Assembly: GCA_964636985.1 (NCBI GenBank)
Contig: CAZWSX010000023.1
Coordinates: forward strand, 1-64,000
Direction: 5' to 3'
DNA length: 64,000 bases
Source of the DNA: CAZWSX01 sp964636985
GTDB lineage: Bacteria; Planctomycetota; Planctomycetia; Pirellulales; Pirellulaceae
Part shown: in pieces, positions 6,835 to 15,630 of the stretch
How the letters are laid out: each line of letters opens with the position of its first letter
How positions within the stretch are numbered: position 1 is the stretch's first letter
Translations under genes and position numbers: made by a program
Notes under the pieces: generated by a model
What the model saw: the letters and a program-made list of their open reading frames with translations, nothing else
Told to the model about the DNA's origin: nothing
Database searches by the model: none

Positions 6835-9605
6835 TGCGGGAAAGTCAAAATGTCCCACAACGGGCTGTAGCGGTCGGTCCACGCGACGGGCCCAGCCTTG
6901 GATCTGTCGCGTTTCGACTCCCACCGCACTTCAGTCATGGTGGCATCGCACAATACTTCCTCTTTGGGAAAGCCATTGTCGTCCTGCCCCACCAGCATGA
7001 ATCGCTTGTTGAGAAAGCTTTCATTCTTGGTGACGAGAATCCATTCCGAGGAGTTCTCTTTCAGCAACCTCGGAGGGAAGGTGAGGACGACGTCGTTGGG
7101 TCCCGTAATCGCCGAGTTGTCCCCTTCGTGCCAATGCGATTTTTCCTCCGGGTAATCGTACTTCACCGAACGGACCTGCATGCCGTTCTTCTCGGCGAGG
7201 TTGCGAACAACCGGTTCCAAATCCAAGTAACGATTGCTGATGTGGACCGCGAGGATACCGTCGGGCTTGAGATGCTTAAGGTAGGCGTTGGTCATGCACT
7301 CTTCCGTCAACAAGTGCACCGGAATCGAATCGCCGCTGAAGGCGTCGACGGCGATCACGTCGTAGCCCTGCGGTTCGATGCGCTCCATCGTGAGCCGCGC
7401 GTCGCCGAGTTTGACCTCGACCTCCGCGCCACGCGCTTGGGCGTCGGAACGGTAGGTGAAGTGCTTGTTGGAGAACTTCAGCATCACCGGATCGATTTCG
7501 TAGAAGTGATACGTCTCTCCCTTGTCGGCAAATGCGGCGGTGGTTCCCGCACCTAAACCGACCACGGCGACACGCATGTGGCCGGCGTTGGGATGATGGC
7601 GAATCGCCAAACCAATTCCGCAATTCTGTGCGTAGTATGTGGTCGGCCATTTGGAGAGATCGTCTTCAGGGCGACCGGGCGATGGCGCATGTTGGTAGCC
7701 GTGTTGAATGCGTCCGTGGACGAGAGAGCGATCATCGCCATACTTGCGAACCACCAGTACGCCAAAGAAGCCACGGACACTTTCCGCTTCTCGTTCGTCC
7801 TTGGATCCTGCAACTCCCCCGAGCGACCAACCAAACAATGCCGCCGAGATCCCGCAGATGGACAGAAAACCGACAATTTTCAAAACGACTTCGGACGTAT
7901 TCGAAACGAAGATCACGCCGATCGCTGTCCCCCAAATCACTCCCAAGATCGCGGCCACAACGGTGTTCGTCGGCGAAGCCTTCGCGTAACGAGCGATGAC
8001 CAACGAGATGCAAACGCCCAAGAAAATCATCCCTACCGTCGTGACGATGCCCCGCGTTCGCGCCGATGTTTCGAGTTTTCCAACCAGCGCATGCGCCGCG
8101 GCAAGGCACGCGACGGCAATCGATCCCATGATGGCTACGGGAAGCTCGATCTTGTAATTGAAGGCCGCGGGACAAAGCAGCGCAACGAACATCCCACCTA
8201 GTGCGCCGCCGATCGAAATCACCAAAAAATACCCGGTGACGAATTTGGGGCGAGGCTTGAGCGCGGCGACTTCGCCATGGCAAACCATGCAGGCGAAGAA
8301 CAGAAACGTCAAATAGAACACCGATTGATAGAACGGGTCGTAGTTAATGCTGGTCGAGTCGAACTCGTGCGGCTTGATGAACCGCAGCCAGTCGGGCGGC
8401 GACATCACAGCCTCGCCCTTCGCGTCCTTCTGTATGTTTCCATCGGCATCCTTCACCGGTTGATCGAACAGCATGTGGGGAATCGCGAAGATCGACTTGA
8501 CCGGAATGTTGATCGCACTGTTGATGTACTCAGAAGGTTCAATCTTGCTTCCCGCGTCTTCCATCTCGGAATCCCAACGCTGCGCCCGTTCGACCGCGCC
8601 GATCCAAAGAACCGTGACAATCACGCCGGTGACGAAAAACCAGCGGACATACCAGCGTTCCGCGTCGAAGCAAATGATGAACGAGAGCAAGTAAATCGTG
8701 AACGGAACAATCAGCATGAAGGGGACCGTTGGCACGTCTTCGGTCAAGTGACCGGTAACAGCCAACGACGCGATCGAGGCGATCAGCGGCAAGCCTAACC
8801 AGGCGAGCAGCGTGAAGATGCCCACTTCGTCTTGGCTATTGGACGCTGCATCGCCCTTGTTTTTCTTCCCTTTGCGTTTGCTTCCCTTACCAGGCTTGGG
8901 TGGAGGCTCTTCCTCGAGCGGAGGCGCATTCGCCGCCACCGCCGATGGTTCGGCCGGGAACTCCGTGGTGCTTTGGTCGCCAAACGTATTGGCCATCGTC
9001 ACGGCAAGTACGCCGACCATCAGTCCAAACAGGATGAATCCCCCCTTCCAAATCAGGGCCTGCGTCGGCACATCAAAGATCCGCTCGAAGATGAAAGGAT
9101 ACGACGCCAAGGCAATGAGCGAGCCGATGTTCGACAGCGCATACAGCCGGTAGGGGGAACGCGCGGGATAGAACCGGGCGAACCAAGATTGCACCAGCGG
9201 CCCGGTCGTCGACAAGAGGAAGAAGGGAAGTCCCACGTTCACTAAGAGGACAAGCAGGATTCGCCCCGAGGCCGATTCGGTCCCGGTCGGTTTCCACGAC
9301 GGATGCGGAACAATGGTCAACGTCGAAACAATCACCGCCGCGATCAGCACCCCCACATGGACCATGGTCTGGCTGCGGGCCGACAGCGACGAAACAAGGT
9401 GGGCGTAGCAGTATCCCGCCAGCAAAGCCAGCTGAAAGAAGACGACGCAGGTGTTCCATACCGCGGCGCTTCCCCCGAACCACGGAAGCAAGAGCTTGCT
9501 TTCGATGGGCTGCACTTGAAAAAGCAAGAATGCACTAACAAAGATGGTGACCGCGGCCACCCAACCGAACCATTGACCCCGAGCCATGGGATGGGGAGAG
9601 TTCAC
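6831..9605 (-). CDS. Fused membrane / spermidine-synthase-like protein
   Basis: A 924-residue protein with two parts. The N-terminal two thirds are a polytopic membrane region of a dozen or more helices, broken by a Lys/Gly-rich loop (PGKGSKRKGKK) that is likely cytoplasmic. The C-terminal part (about residues 650-870) is a spermidine-synthase-like Rossmann domain with VVGLGAGTTAAF as the nucleotide loop, YEIDP, and VDAFSGDSIPVHLLT, which holds the catalytic-Asp region. Such fusions are widespread in planctomycetes and are not proven to make spermidine. The start is set at a GTG (9603-9605) because AAGGAAG lies 9 bases upstream; ATG at 9587 or TTG at 9632 are alternatives. Confidence 0.82.
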   Translation of the reverse strand: MNSPHPMARGQWFGWVAAVTIFVSAFLLFQVQPIESKLLLPWFGGSAAVWNTCVVFFQLALLAGYCYAHLVSSLSARSQTMVHVGVLIAAVIVSTLTIVPHPSWKPTGTESASGRILLVLLVNVGLPFFLLSTTGPLVQSWFARFYPARSPYRLYALSNIGSLIALASYPFIFERIFDVPTQALIWKGGFILFGLMVGVLAVTMANTFGDQSTTEFPAEPSAVAANAPPLEEEPPPKPGKGSKRKGKKNKGDAASNSQDEVGIFTLLAWLGLPLIASIASLAVTGHLTEDVPTVPFMLIVPFTIYLLSFIICFDAERWYVRWFFVTGVIVTVLWIGAVERAQRWDSEMEDAGSKIEPSEYINSAINIPVKSIFAIPHMLFDQPVKDADGNIQKDAKGEAVMSPPDWLRFIKPHEFDSTSINYDPFYQSVFYLTFLFFACMVCHGEVAALKPRPKFVTGYFLVISIGGALGGMFVALLCPAAFNYKIELPVAIMGSIAVACLAAAHALVGKLETSARTRGIVTTVGMIFLGVCISLVIARYAKASPTNTVVAAILGVIWGTAIGVIFVSNTSEVVLKIVGFLSICGISAALFGWSLGGVAGSKDEREAESVRGFFGVLVVRKYGDDRSLVHGRIQHGYQHAPSPGRPEDDLSKWPTTYYAQNCGIGLAIRHHPNAGHMRVAVVGLGAGTTAAFADKGETYHFYEIDPVMLKFSNKHFTYRSDAQARGAEVEVKLGDARLTMERIEPQGYDVIAVDAFSGDSIPVHLLTEECMTNAYLKHLKPDGILAVHISNRYLDLEPVVRNLAEKNGMQVRSVKYDYPEEKSHWHEGDNSAITGPNDVVLTFPPRLLKENSSEWILVTKNESFLNKRFMLVGQDDNGFPKEEVLCDATMTEVRWESKRDRSKAGPVAWTDRYSPLWDILTFPH

Positions 9606-9742
9606 AGTGGATAACTTCCTTAAAAGAGGCAAAATCCAAGGAAGTTATCGTATCGAATCGCGACGAGAACCAAAAGAACTGTCCGCGCCAGCAAGGAACC
9701 GCGTCACCAGAACGTTGGAAGCGCGGCGTCTACTCGCAGGCC

Positions 9743-9767
9743 CCGCACTCTACGCGAGTGCGGCTAC
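9743..9767 (-). repeat. REP-like palindrome with GTAG foot
   Basis: An 8-bp perfect stem (CCGCACTC at 9743-9750, GAGTGCGG at 9756-9763) with a 5-base loop, followed by CTAC, so on the minus strand it reads GTAG then hairpin. This is the layout of REP elements recognised by REP-associated transposases. It is head-to-head with the unit at 9779. Confidence 0.65.
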
Positions 9768-9778
9768 AACCGCGTTCC

Positions 9779-9802
9779 GTAGCCGCGTTCGCCAGAACGC
9801 GG
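9779..9802 (+). repeat. REP-like palindrome with GTAG foot
   Basis: GTAG (9779-9782) followed by an 8-bp perfect stem (CCGCGTTC / GAACGCGG) around a GCCA loop. Together with the opposite unit 12 bases to the left it forms a BIME-like inverted pair. Confidence 0.65.
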
Positions 9803-9952
9803 AAAGTGCGGCCTCCACTCCCGAGGCCTCCGCCCTTCGCGTAAGCACGCCCACGTTCTGGCAGACCAGGCGGAGTTTACCGATTACCTCAAGTGTTCCA
9901 GCTTGTGCGACGAAACTAAAGAGAGGCCGAACGTCGTCCTTTTGGTGTCGTC

Positions 9953-10225
9953 ATGCTCCGCAAGCAGTGCCATTGCCGTTGGTTGATTGCAGCGCTTGCC
10001 GCGCTTGCGTCGTCGACCGGTTGCTGCTGCATCAAGGACCACGTCCACCAGCGGGCGGCGATCATGCACGAGAACTTCAACACCTTGATGACGCCTGCCG
10101 AACCGCCGCCACCTCCGCTCCCACACTTTCATCCGGTGCCAACGCACCCGGTCTTCGCTCCCCCTCCACAGCGGCTCGAGACTCTCCCGCCAGCAGAGCC
10201 GCCTAAGCTATCACGAGAATTGTGA
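9953..10225 (+). CDS. Small proline-rich putative lipoprotein
   Basis: A 90-residue protein with a hydrophobic N-terminus (LIAALAALASSTGC) ending in a lipobox-like STGC, followed by further Cys residues. The mature part is proline-rich, with EPPPPPLP, FHPVPTHPVFAP and a final EPPKL segment. The FHPVPT-type motif and this size recur among planctomycete small lipoproteins as far as I recall, but no function is assigned. It would be exported and lipid-anchored. There is no strong ribosome-binding site, so the start and even the gene call are moderate. It precedes the HtrA gene by about 160 bases on the same strand. Confidence 0.55.
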   Translation: MLRKQCHCRWLIAALAALASSTGCCCIKDHVHQRAAIMHENFNTLMTPAEPPPPPLPHFHPVPTHPVFAPPPQRLETLPPAEPPKLSREL

Positions 10226-10384
10226 AGTTAGGTCGACTGTTCCGCTGTGATGGCGGTAGGTGAAGCGGGTTTTTGCGATCAGCCGATTCTAGCAAGCGTG
10301 GCGATTCTGCACGCGCGCCTCGCAGCGCGCCGCTTGATTCGCCCTTGGGTACGCCGAGCTAGATACCTCGCTGACGAGCTCACC

Positions 10385-11764
10385 ATGACGCTGCGTTCCG
10401 AATCGTATCGCAACGGGAGCGGATTCTGGAAATGGCTACCGTCGCTTGCGACGTCGTTTGCCATTTCGTGCGCATTGATGTCGGGAACCTCTCCTCGCGC
10501 CGCGCAAGCGGAGTCGAGCAATCGCCGCAGCGCGATTGTGACGGCGATCCAACAAGCCGAGCCGGCCACCGTCAACATCCACGGCCGCAAAACGATGAAG
10601 GCCGATTCGGCCGTCTCGGGCGACACGTTCAAGCAAGTGAACGGAATGGGCTCCGGGATGATTGTCGATTCTCGCGGCTACATCGTCACCAACTACCACG
10701 TCGTGGAAGGTGTCGGCAACATTCACGTGACGCTCGCCGATCAAAAGACCGCCGTCGCGAAGCTGGTTGCTCACGACACCAAGACCGACCTGGCCGTGAT
10801 CAAGATCGATAGCGATAAGCCGCTGCCCGTCGTCCGAATGGGAACTTCCAGCGACCTGATGATGGGCGAGACTGTGATCGCCATTGGCAATCCCTACGGT
10901 TACGCAAGCTCCGCGACGCGCGGGATCATCAGCCGCTTGCATCGCCCGGTACAAGTGACCGAATCGCAAAAGTACGCCAACCTGATCCAAACCGATGCCC
11001 CCATCAACCCCGGCAACTCAGGCGGTCCGCTGATCAACATTGATGGTGAAGCCATTGGGATCACCGTCGCGGTTCGCGTGGGTGCGCAGGGAATTGCGTT
11101 TGCGATTCCGATTGACGAAGTGCTCACCGTCGTCGAACGTTTGGTCAACATCGAACGTGTCGATGGCCACCGCCACGGCGTGCTGGGTGAATCGAAGACC
11201 GAAACCGATGCCAAGGGCTTCTTCGTCAACGATGTCGAAACAGACAGCCCGGCCGAAAAGGCAGGACTCAAAGCCGGCGACCGAATTGTCCGCGTGGAAG
11301 ACGCAGAAATTGTTCGTGGCGTCGATTTCGAATTAGCCCTCTTGGGACGCGAACCCGAAACGGAAATTCCTGTTGAAGTCGATCGTGAAGGCTCCCGCCA
11401 CACGATCAAGCTGAGCCTCGAAGGGGCGACCGCAGGCGGCAACTCGCCTGAGGAAGAACGGATTTGGAAAGTGATCGGCGTGCGGTTGAAGGCGGTCCCC
11501 GATTCGGAATTCACCCGCCTTAATTCGAAGTACCACGGCGGGATGCGGGTGACGTCCGTTCGCAAGGGAAGCCCTGCCGAGAAGCAGAGCATCAAGACGG
11601 GCAATATTCTGGTTGGCTTGCACGACTGGGAAACGCTCAACGTCGGCAACGTGATCTATGTACTAGACCGCTCCGACTTCGAACGTCTTCAACCGCTCAA
11701 GTTCTATGTCATTCAGGACAGCATCGCCCGCTACGGCTTCATGAAAATCGCGAACCGTAAGTAA
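10385..11764 (+). CDS. HtrA/DegP-type serine protease with two PDZ domains
   Basis: A 459-residue periplasmic trypsin-fold protease that would degrade or refold damaged envelope proteins. A signal-peptide-like region covers about residues 14-42 (WLPSLATSFAISCALMSG). The catalytic triad is H105 (NYHVVEG), D135 (KTDLAVIK) and S212 (GNSGGPL). Two PDZ domains follow, at about 300-385 and 400-459, the first containing DSPAEKAGLKAGDRI and the second GSPAEKQSI. I chose the ATG at 10385 because it starts at the signal peptide; the frame is open back to 10247. No regulatory element is obvious. The gene stands alone, with a hairpin lacking a T run after its stop. Confidence 0.9.
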   Translation: MTLRSESYRNGSGFWKWLPSLATSFAISCALMSGTSPRAAQAESSNRRSAIVTAIQQAEPATVNIHGRKTMKADSAVSGDTFKQVNGMGSGMIVDSRGYIVTNYHVVEGVGNIHVTLADQKTAVAKLVAHDTKTDLAVIKIDSDKPLPVVRMGTSSDLMMGETVIAIGNPYGYASSATRGIISRLHRPVQVTESQKYANLIQTDAPINPGNSGGPLINIDGEAIGITVAVRVGAQGIAFAIPIDEVLTVVERLVNIERVDGHRHGVLGESKTETDAKGFFVNDVETDSPAEKAGLKAGDRIVRVEDAEIVRGVDFELALLGREPETEIPVEVDREGSRHTIKLSLEGATAGGNSPEEERIWKVIGVRLKAVPDSEFTRLNSKYHGGMRVTSVRKGSPAEKQSIKTGNILVGLHDWETLNVGNVIYVLDRSDFERLQPLKFYVIQDSIARYGFMKIANRK

Positions 11765-11889
11765 CGACGGGGCGCAGAATTACGGGGCATTCCACCCCGT
11801 TCGCGGGGGCATCTCGCGGCCAAAGTTTCGAAATGTGTGTTACCTTTGTGTAACTCATTTCAAAACTCGTATCCACAAAGCGCCCTGCG

Positions 11890-13197
11890 ATGCCACTGTT
11901 CCGATCCAGCGTTGTTCTTTGCTGTCTCTTGGCTATCTCTCCCACTTCGGTTGCCTTGGCTGCCGAACCGGCGACTGTCGAAGAAGCCGCGAAGGTGATC
12001 GACTTTACCAAGTTCCCTATGTTCGGCGGCGATCCCGCCGTGGACTACCAGGTGGTCGCGGGACAGGCGTATTCGACGACCGGCACCATCACCAAAGTCG
12101 CCACCCAAGTTCAAGACGAATTGAAAAAACGCGGCTGGAAGGAACTCGAAGGAAGTGCGATCACCGACGCTTACGCGAGCGCCTCGTTCGCGAAGGGCGG
12201 CTTTGCGTTGGCTCTCTCGGCATCGCCAGCCGGAGACGAAGGCAAGACCCGAATTCACCTGAGCAACCTAGGCAATGTCGATTTCAAGTCGCTGCCGCTG
12301 CCTAAGGGAGCCAAGGAAGTTTATGTCTCGCCGCTGATGGGGATGTACCAAGCCGACGCCAAGCCGGACGCCGTCGCAAGCGAACTCAAGAAGGCGCTCA
12401 CCAAACAAGGCTGGAGCGGCTTCGGCGACGTGATCGGCTCGTTCTACGTACGCAAGAACGCGGTCAAGTTGATGGTCAGTGTCAATGAAGCCCCCGGCCT
12501 CGGCGGCAAAACAGCAATTCAGTTTTCCACCGAGCAACTCTCGGTCGTGCTTCCGCTGCCTGAGAAATTCGAAGGCGTGCAATACGACGACGGGCTGACG
12601 CGGCTCATGTTCGATAGCTCGCAATCGCAAGACGAGCTGTTCGCGTTCTATAAATCGACTCTCGGCAAGGCCGAGTGGAAGCCCACGACCGAGAAGCCTG
12701 TCCACATCGACTTCAGCGACCTCTTGATCTTCCGCAATCCTAAGAAGGAACTGATCGAAGTTTCGATGTACGACGTCGAAGGAAAGATGCGGACCAAGAT
12801 CGTGTTCCAGACCGCCGCCAAGGTGGAGGAGCTCGATCGCCTGGCGAAGGTGGCCGCGAATGAAGCGCAGAAGAAGCGCGAGATGGAAGCCAACGCGCCC
12901 GTCCCGGTAGCGAAACTCAAGCTCCCCAAGGGGCTCAAGGTCAGCGAGAAGAAAGATCAGTCACTTGAAGCGACGGCCGCGACCGGTCAAGGCAGGAAGA
13001 TTGTCCAGGCTTGGCTCAAGGAACTTGAAAAGGACGGCTGGAAGGTGAAAACCATCGTCGCTGAAGACGCCGTCGGACAGTACGAACTGACGAAGGAGAA
13101 AATCGAGCTTCACGTCGGTTACGTTGATCCGGGCTTTATGCCTGCCGAGGTGAGCATCAGCGTTTTCGGCAAAGGGAAGCTGGTGGTCGGCGAGTAG
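11890..13197 (+). CDS. Secreted protein with repeated beta-rich modules, unknown function
   Basis: A 435-residue protein with a clear signal peptide (VVLCCLLAISPTSVALA, cleavage near AEP). The mature part contains three or four divergent modules. Each starts with a short LPLPKGAKEV- or LPLPEKFEGV-like strand and is followed by a helix ending in a Gly-Trp pair (KKRGWKEL, TKQGWSGF, LEKDGWKVK). This suggests a repeated alpha/beta fold. A Lys/Glu-rich helical linker spans about residues 305-335. No enzyme motif is seen. It is probably periplasmic. A terminator follows at 13215-13236, so it is monocistronic. I do not recognise a named family. Confidence 0.75.
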   Translation: MPLFRSSVVLCCLLAISPTSVALAAEPATVEEAAKVIDFTKFPMFGGDPAVDYQVVAGQAYSTTGTITKVATQVQDELKKRGWKELEGSAITDAYASASFAKGGFALALSASPAGDEGKTRIHLSNLGNVDFKSLPLPKGAKEVYVSPLMGMYQADAKPDAVASELKKALTKQGWSGFGDVIGSFYVRKNAVKLMVSVNEAPGLGGKTAIQFSTEQLSVVLPLPEKFEGVQYDDGLTRLMFDSSQSQDELFAFYKSTLGKAEWKPTTEKPVHIDFSDLLIFRNPKKELIEVSMYDVEGKMRTKIVFQTAAKVEELDRLAKVAANEAQKKREMEANAPVPVAKLKLPKGLKVSEKKDQSLEATAATGQGRKIVQAWLKELEKDGWKVKTIVAEDAVGQYELTKEKIELHVGYVDPGFMPAEVSISVFGKGKLVVGE

Positions 13198-13214
13198 CCG
13201 TCGGAAGAGCTTTT

Positions 13215-13236
13215 CTGCGATTTCCGCAGGTTTTTT
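13215..13236 (+). terminator. Rho-independent terminator
   Basis: CTGCG-ATTTC-CGCAG (13215-13229) followed by G and six T residues, 17 bases after the stop of the secreted-protein gene. Confidence 0.65.
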
Positions 13237-13381
13237 CCTGCAGTAAACCCATAAACGTGGTTCATTGGATCGAGGATTGGCGTTACCATAAGAGGAGTCG
13301 GCGGAGGACCTTACCGCGCCGGCTCCCACCTAACGCCTGCGGATCGACTAGCCAAGTCGATTCGCTCCCGCCTGAGCCACC

Positions 13382-15574
13382 ATGTCCGTTTCGCGATTCA
13401 TTCCGATCGTCGTGAGTCTATTGCTCACGAATCTTGCATTTGCCGCTGAGCCGATTGCTGGAACGTATAAGTTCGAACTCGATATCCAGCCGATTTTCAC
13501 CGCCCGTGGTTGCAACGCCGGGGCCTGCCACGGCAAATCGCGCGGGCAAAATGGCTTTGCCTTGTCGTTGCTCGGCTTCGATTCCGACTTCGACTACAAC
13601 TCGCTCGTCAAAGACGCCCGCGGCCGAAGAGTTTTTCCTGGTTCGCCCGAGCAGAGTTTGCTCCTGCGAAAGGCGACGGGCGACCTTCCTCACGGCGGCG
13701 GTATCCGGATCGAGCCCGATAGCGAAGACTACAAGACGCTCAAAGAGTGGATCGCGATCGGCGCACCTCGCACCACCGACATCGATCCCAAGCTGGTTAG
13801 TATCTCAATCTCGCCCGACCCGCATTCGCTTTCGGCCGGGGCGAGCGAGAACCTAACGATCACAGCTCACTACGACACCGGCATCAAGCGCGCTGTGACA
13901 AGCACGAGCGCCTTTCAGTCGAACGAACCGGCCATTGTCGCGGTCGATCGCCAAGGACGACTTAAGGCCGGCAACCTGCCAGGCGAAGCGACCATCATGG
14001 CCCGCTACATGGGGCGCATTTCCACTTGGAGCACGGCGATTCCCAGGCCAGAGGCCGTCTCGCCTGAAACCTACGCAGCGCTCCCTCGCAACAACGCCAT
14101 CGATGGTCACGTTTGGAAGAAGCTGAGCGAACTCAATGTGTTGCCAAGCGCACCCGCCAGCGATGCCACGTGGTGCCGACGCGTCTATCTCGATTCGATT
14201 GGCCGGTTGCCGACGCCCGACGAAATCAAAGCGTTTTTGTCGTCGACCGAAGCCAACAAGCGCGAGCAATTGATTGACTCGCTACTAGAGCGTCCCGAGT
14301 ATGTCGACTTTTGGGCCAACAAATGGGCCGACCTGCTACGCCCCAATCCCTACCACGTCGGCATCAAGGCAACGCTTAGCCTGGATGGATGGTTGCGTGA
14401 CGCCTTCCGCGAGAACATGGCGTATGATCAGTTCGTCCGCAGAATATTGACGGCTCAAGGTAGCACCTGGCGAAACGGAGCAGTCACCGTCTTTCGTGAC
14501 CGCCGCGATCCGGCCGAGATCGCGTCGATGATGTCGCAGTTGTTTTTGGGCGCGCGGCTCGAATGCGCGAAGTGCCATCAGCATCCGTTTGAAGTCTATG
14601 GCCAAAAAGACTTTTACGGCATGGCGGCGTTCTTCAGTCGCATCGGCCGTAAAGGGGTTGGCATTTCGGCACCGATTTCTGGCGGAGAAGAGATGGTCTT
14701 TGTCGCCAATGCTGGTGAGGTCCGCCACCCGATTACGAGCGAAGTTTTGAAGCCGACACCGCTCTTCGGCAAGCCACTCGATATTCCGCCCGGCGACGAT
14801 CCCCGCGCCGATTTCGTCACATGGGCCACATCGCCCGACCATCCCACGTTTGCCAAGGTTGGTGCCAATCGCATTTGGGCTGAGTTGTTCGGCATCGGGA
14901 TTGTCGACCCCGTCGACGACATGCGGGCGACCAATCCTCCCAGCAACCCGGCACTGCTCGACGAACTCGCTAACGAATTTCGCCGCTACGGCTACGATCA
15001 GAAGAAACTGCTCAAGACGATCTTCCTCTCGCACGTCTATGGCCTAAGTTCGTTGCCCAACGCGACGAACTCCGGCGACAATCGCAACTTCTCACGGCAC
15101 TACCGCCAACGATTGAGGGCTGAGACGCTGCTCGATGCCATTTCCGATGTGACGGGGGGTTTGGTCGAGATCGAAGGGATGCCGGCGGGATCACGAGCCA
15201 TGGAAGTTTGGACCCATCGAGCTGGTTCTGATTTTCTGGATGCGTTCGGCCGTCCCGACCCGAATCAAGATCCTCCATGCGAGCGCACGCCCGACGCAAC
15301 GGTGGTTCAAGCCCTGCACCTGATGAACGCGCCTGACCTGCAGCGTAAGATAGCCGCCGACGGGGGGCGGGCGCGTGATTTGGCCAACAGCACGAAGTTG
15401 CCGCGCGAGATCATCGAAGAGCTGTATTTGTCGGCGTATTCGCGCACGCCTGACGAGAGCGAAAAGTCCGCGCTGATCGCCGAATTTGAAAAGCCAGACA
15501 CCGACCGCAAGACGATGGTCGAAGATTTATTATGGTCACTGATCAATTCGCCCGAATTTGTCTATAAGGACTGA
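13382..15574 (+). CDS. Secreted c-type-cytochrome-like protein with DUF1549 and DUF1553 domains
   Basis: A 730-residue exported protein (signal peptide about residues 1-22) of the family greatly expanded in planctomycetes. Near the N-terminus is CNAGACHGK, a CxxxxCH haem-like motif, followed by GRRVFPGSPEQSLLL and GDLPHGGG. A Big-type beta domain spans about 135-225, DUF1549 about 245-450 contains CAKCHQHPFE (CxxCH), and DUF1553 runs from about 490 to the end with IWAELFGIGIVDPVDD and NPPSNPALLDEL. Exact roles are unknown; co-occurring genes suggest periplasmic redox or polysaccharide-degradation functions. It pairs with the DUF1501 gene 56 bases downstream. A second protein of the same layout is encoded at 53698-56202. 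Confidence 0.9.
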   Translation: MSVSRFIPIVVSLLLTNLAFAAEPIAGTYKFELDIQPIFTARGCNAGACHGKSRGQNGFALSLLGFDSDFDYNSLVKDARGRRVFPGSPEQSLLLRKATGDLPHGGGIRIEPDSEDYKTLKEWIAIGAPRTTDIDPKLVSISISPDPHSLSAGASENLTITAHYDTGIKRAVTSTSAFQSNEPAIVAVDRQGRLKAGNLPGEATIMARYMGRISTWSTAIPRPEAVSPETYAALPRNNAIDGHVWKKLSELNVLPSAPASDATWCRRVYLDSIGRLPTPDEIKAFLSSTEANKREQLIDSLLERPEYVDFWANKWADLLRPNPYHVGIKATLSLDGWLRDAFRENMAYDQFVRRILTAQGSTWRNGAVTVFRDRRDPAEIASMMSQLFLGARLECAKCHQHPFEVYGQKDFYGMAAFFSRIGRKGVGISAPISGGEEMVFVANAGEVRHPITSEVLKPTPLFGKPLDIPPGDDPRADFVTWATSPDHPTFAKVGANRIWAELFGIGIVDPVDDMRATNPPSNPALLDELANEFRRYGYDQKKLLKTIFLSHVYGLSSLPNATNSGDNRNFSRHYRQRLRAETLLDAISDVTGGLVEIEGMPAGSRAMEVWTHRAGSDFLDAFGRPDPNQDPPCERTPDATVVQALHLMNAPDLQRKIAADGGRARDLANSTKLPREIIEELYLSAYSRTPDESEKSALIAEFEKPDTDRKTMVEDLLWSLINSPEFVYKD

Positions 15575-15630
15575 AGTGGCTGTATTCTGCTTGCAGAGCA
15601 GAGCACTTCCATCGAAGCAGAGAGGCTCAT

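Larger units (their letters stand above)
9606..9952. other. Intergenic region with REP-like palindromes
   Basis: Nothing here looks like a gene; a long frame on the plus strand has composition and residues typical of shadow coding. The middle holds two GTAG-footed palindromes in opposite orientation (see the repeat entries) and a weaker GGCCTC/GAGGCC hairpin after them. Confidence 0.55.

Noticed and set aside
9586..10206. A 206-codon open frame on the plus strand
   Set aside because: Its residues are rich in Arg, Ala, Ser and Pro with no family likeness. It crosses the start of the spermidine-synthase-like gene and the REP palindromes, and overlaps the better-supported small lipoprotein gene.
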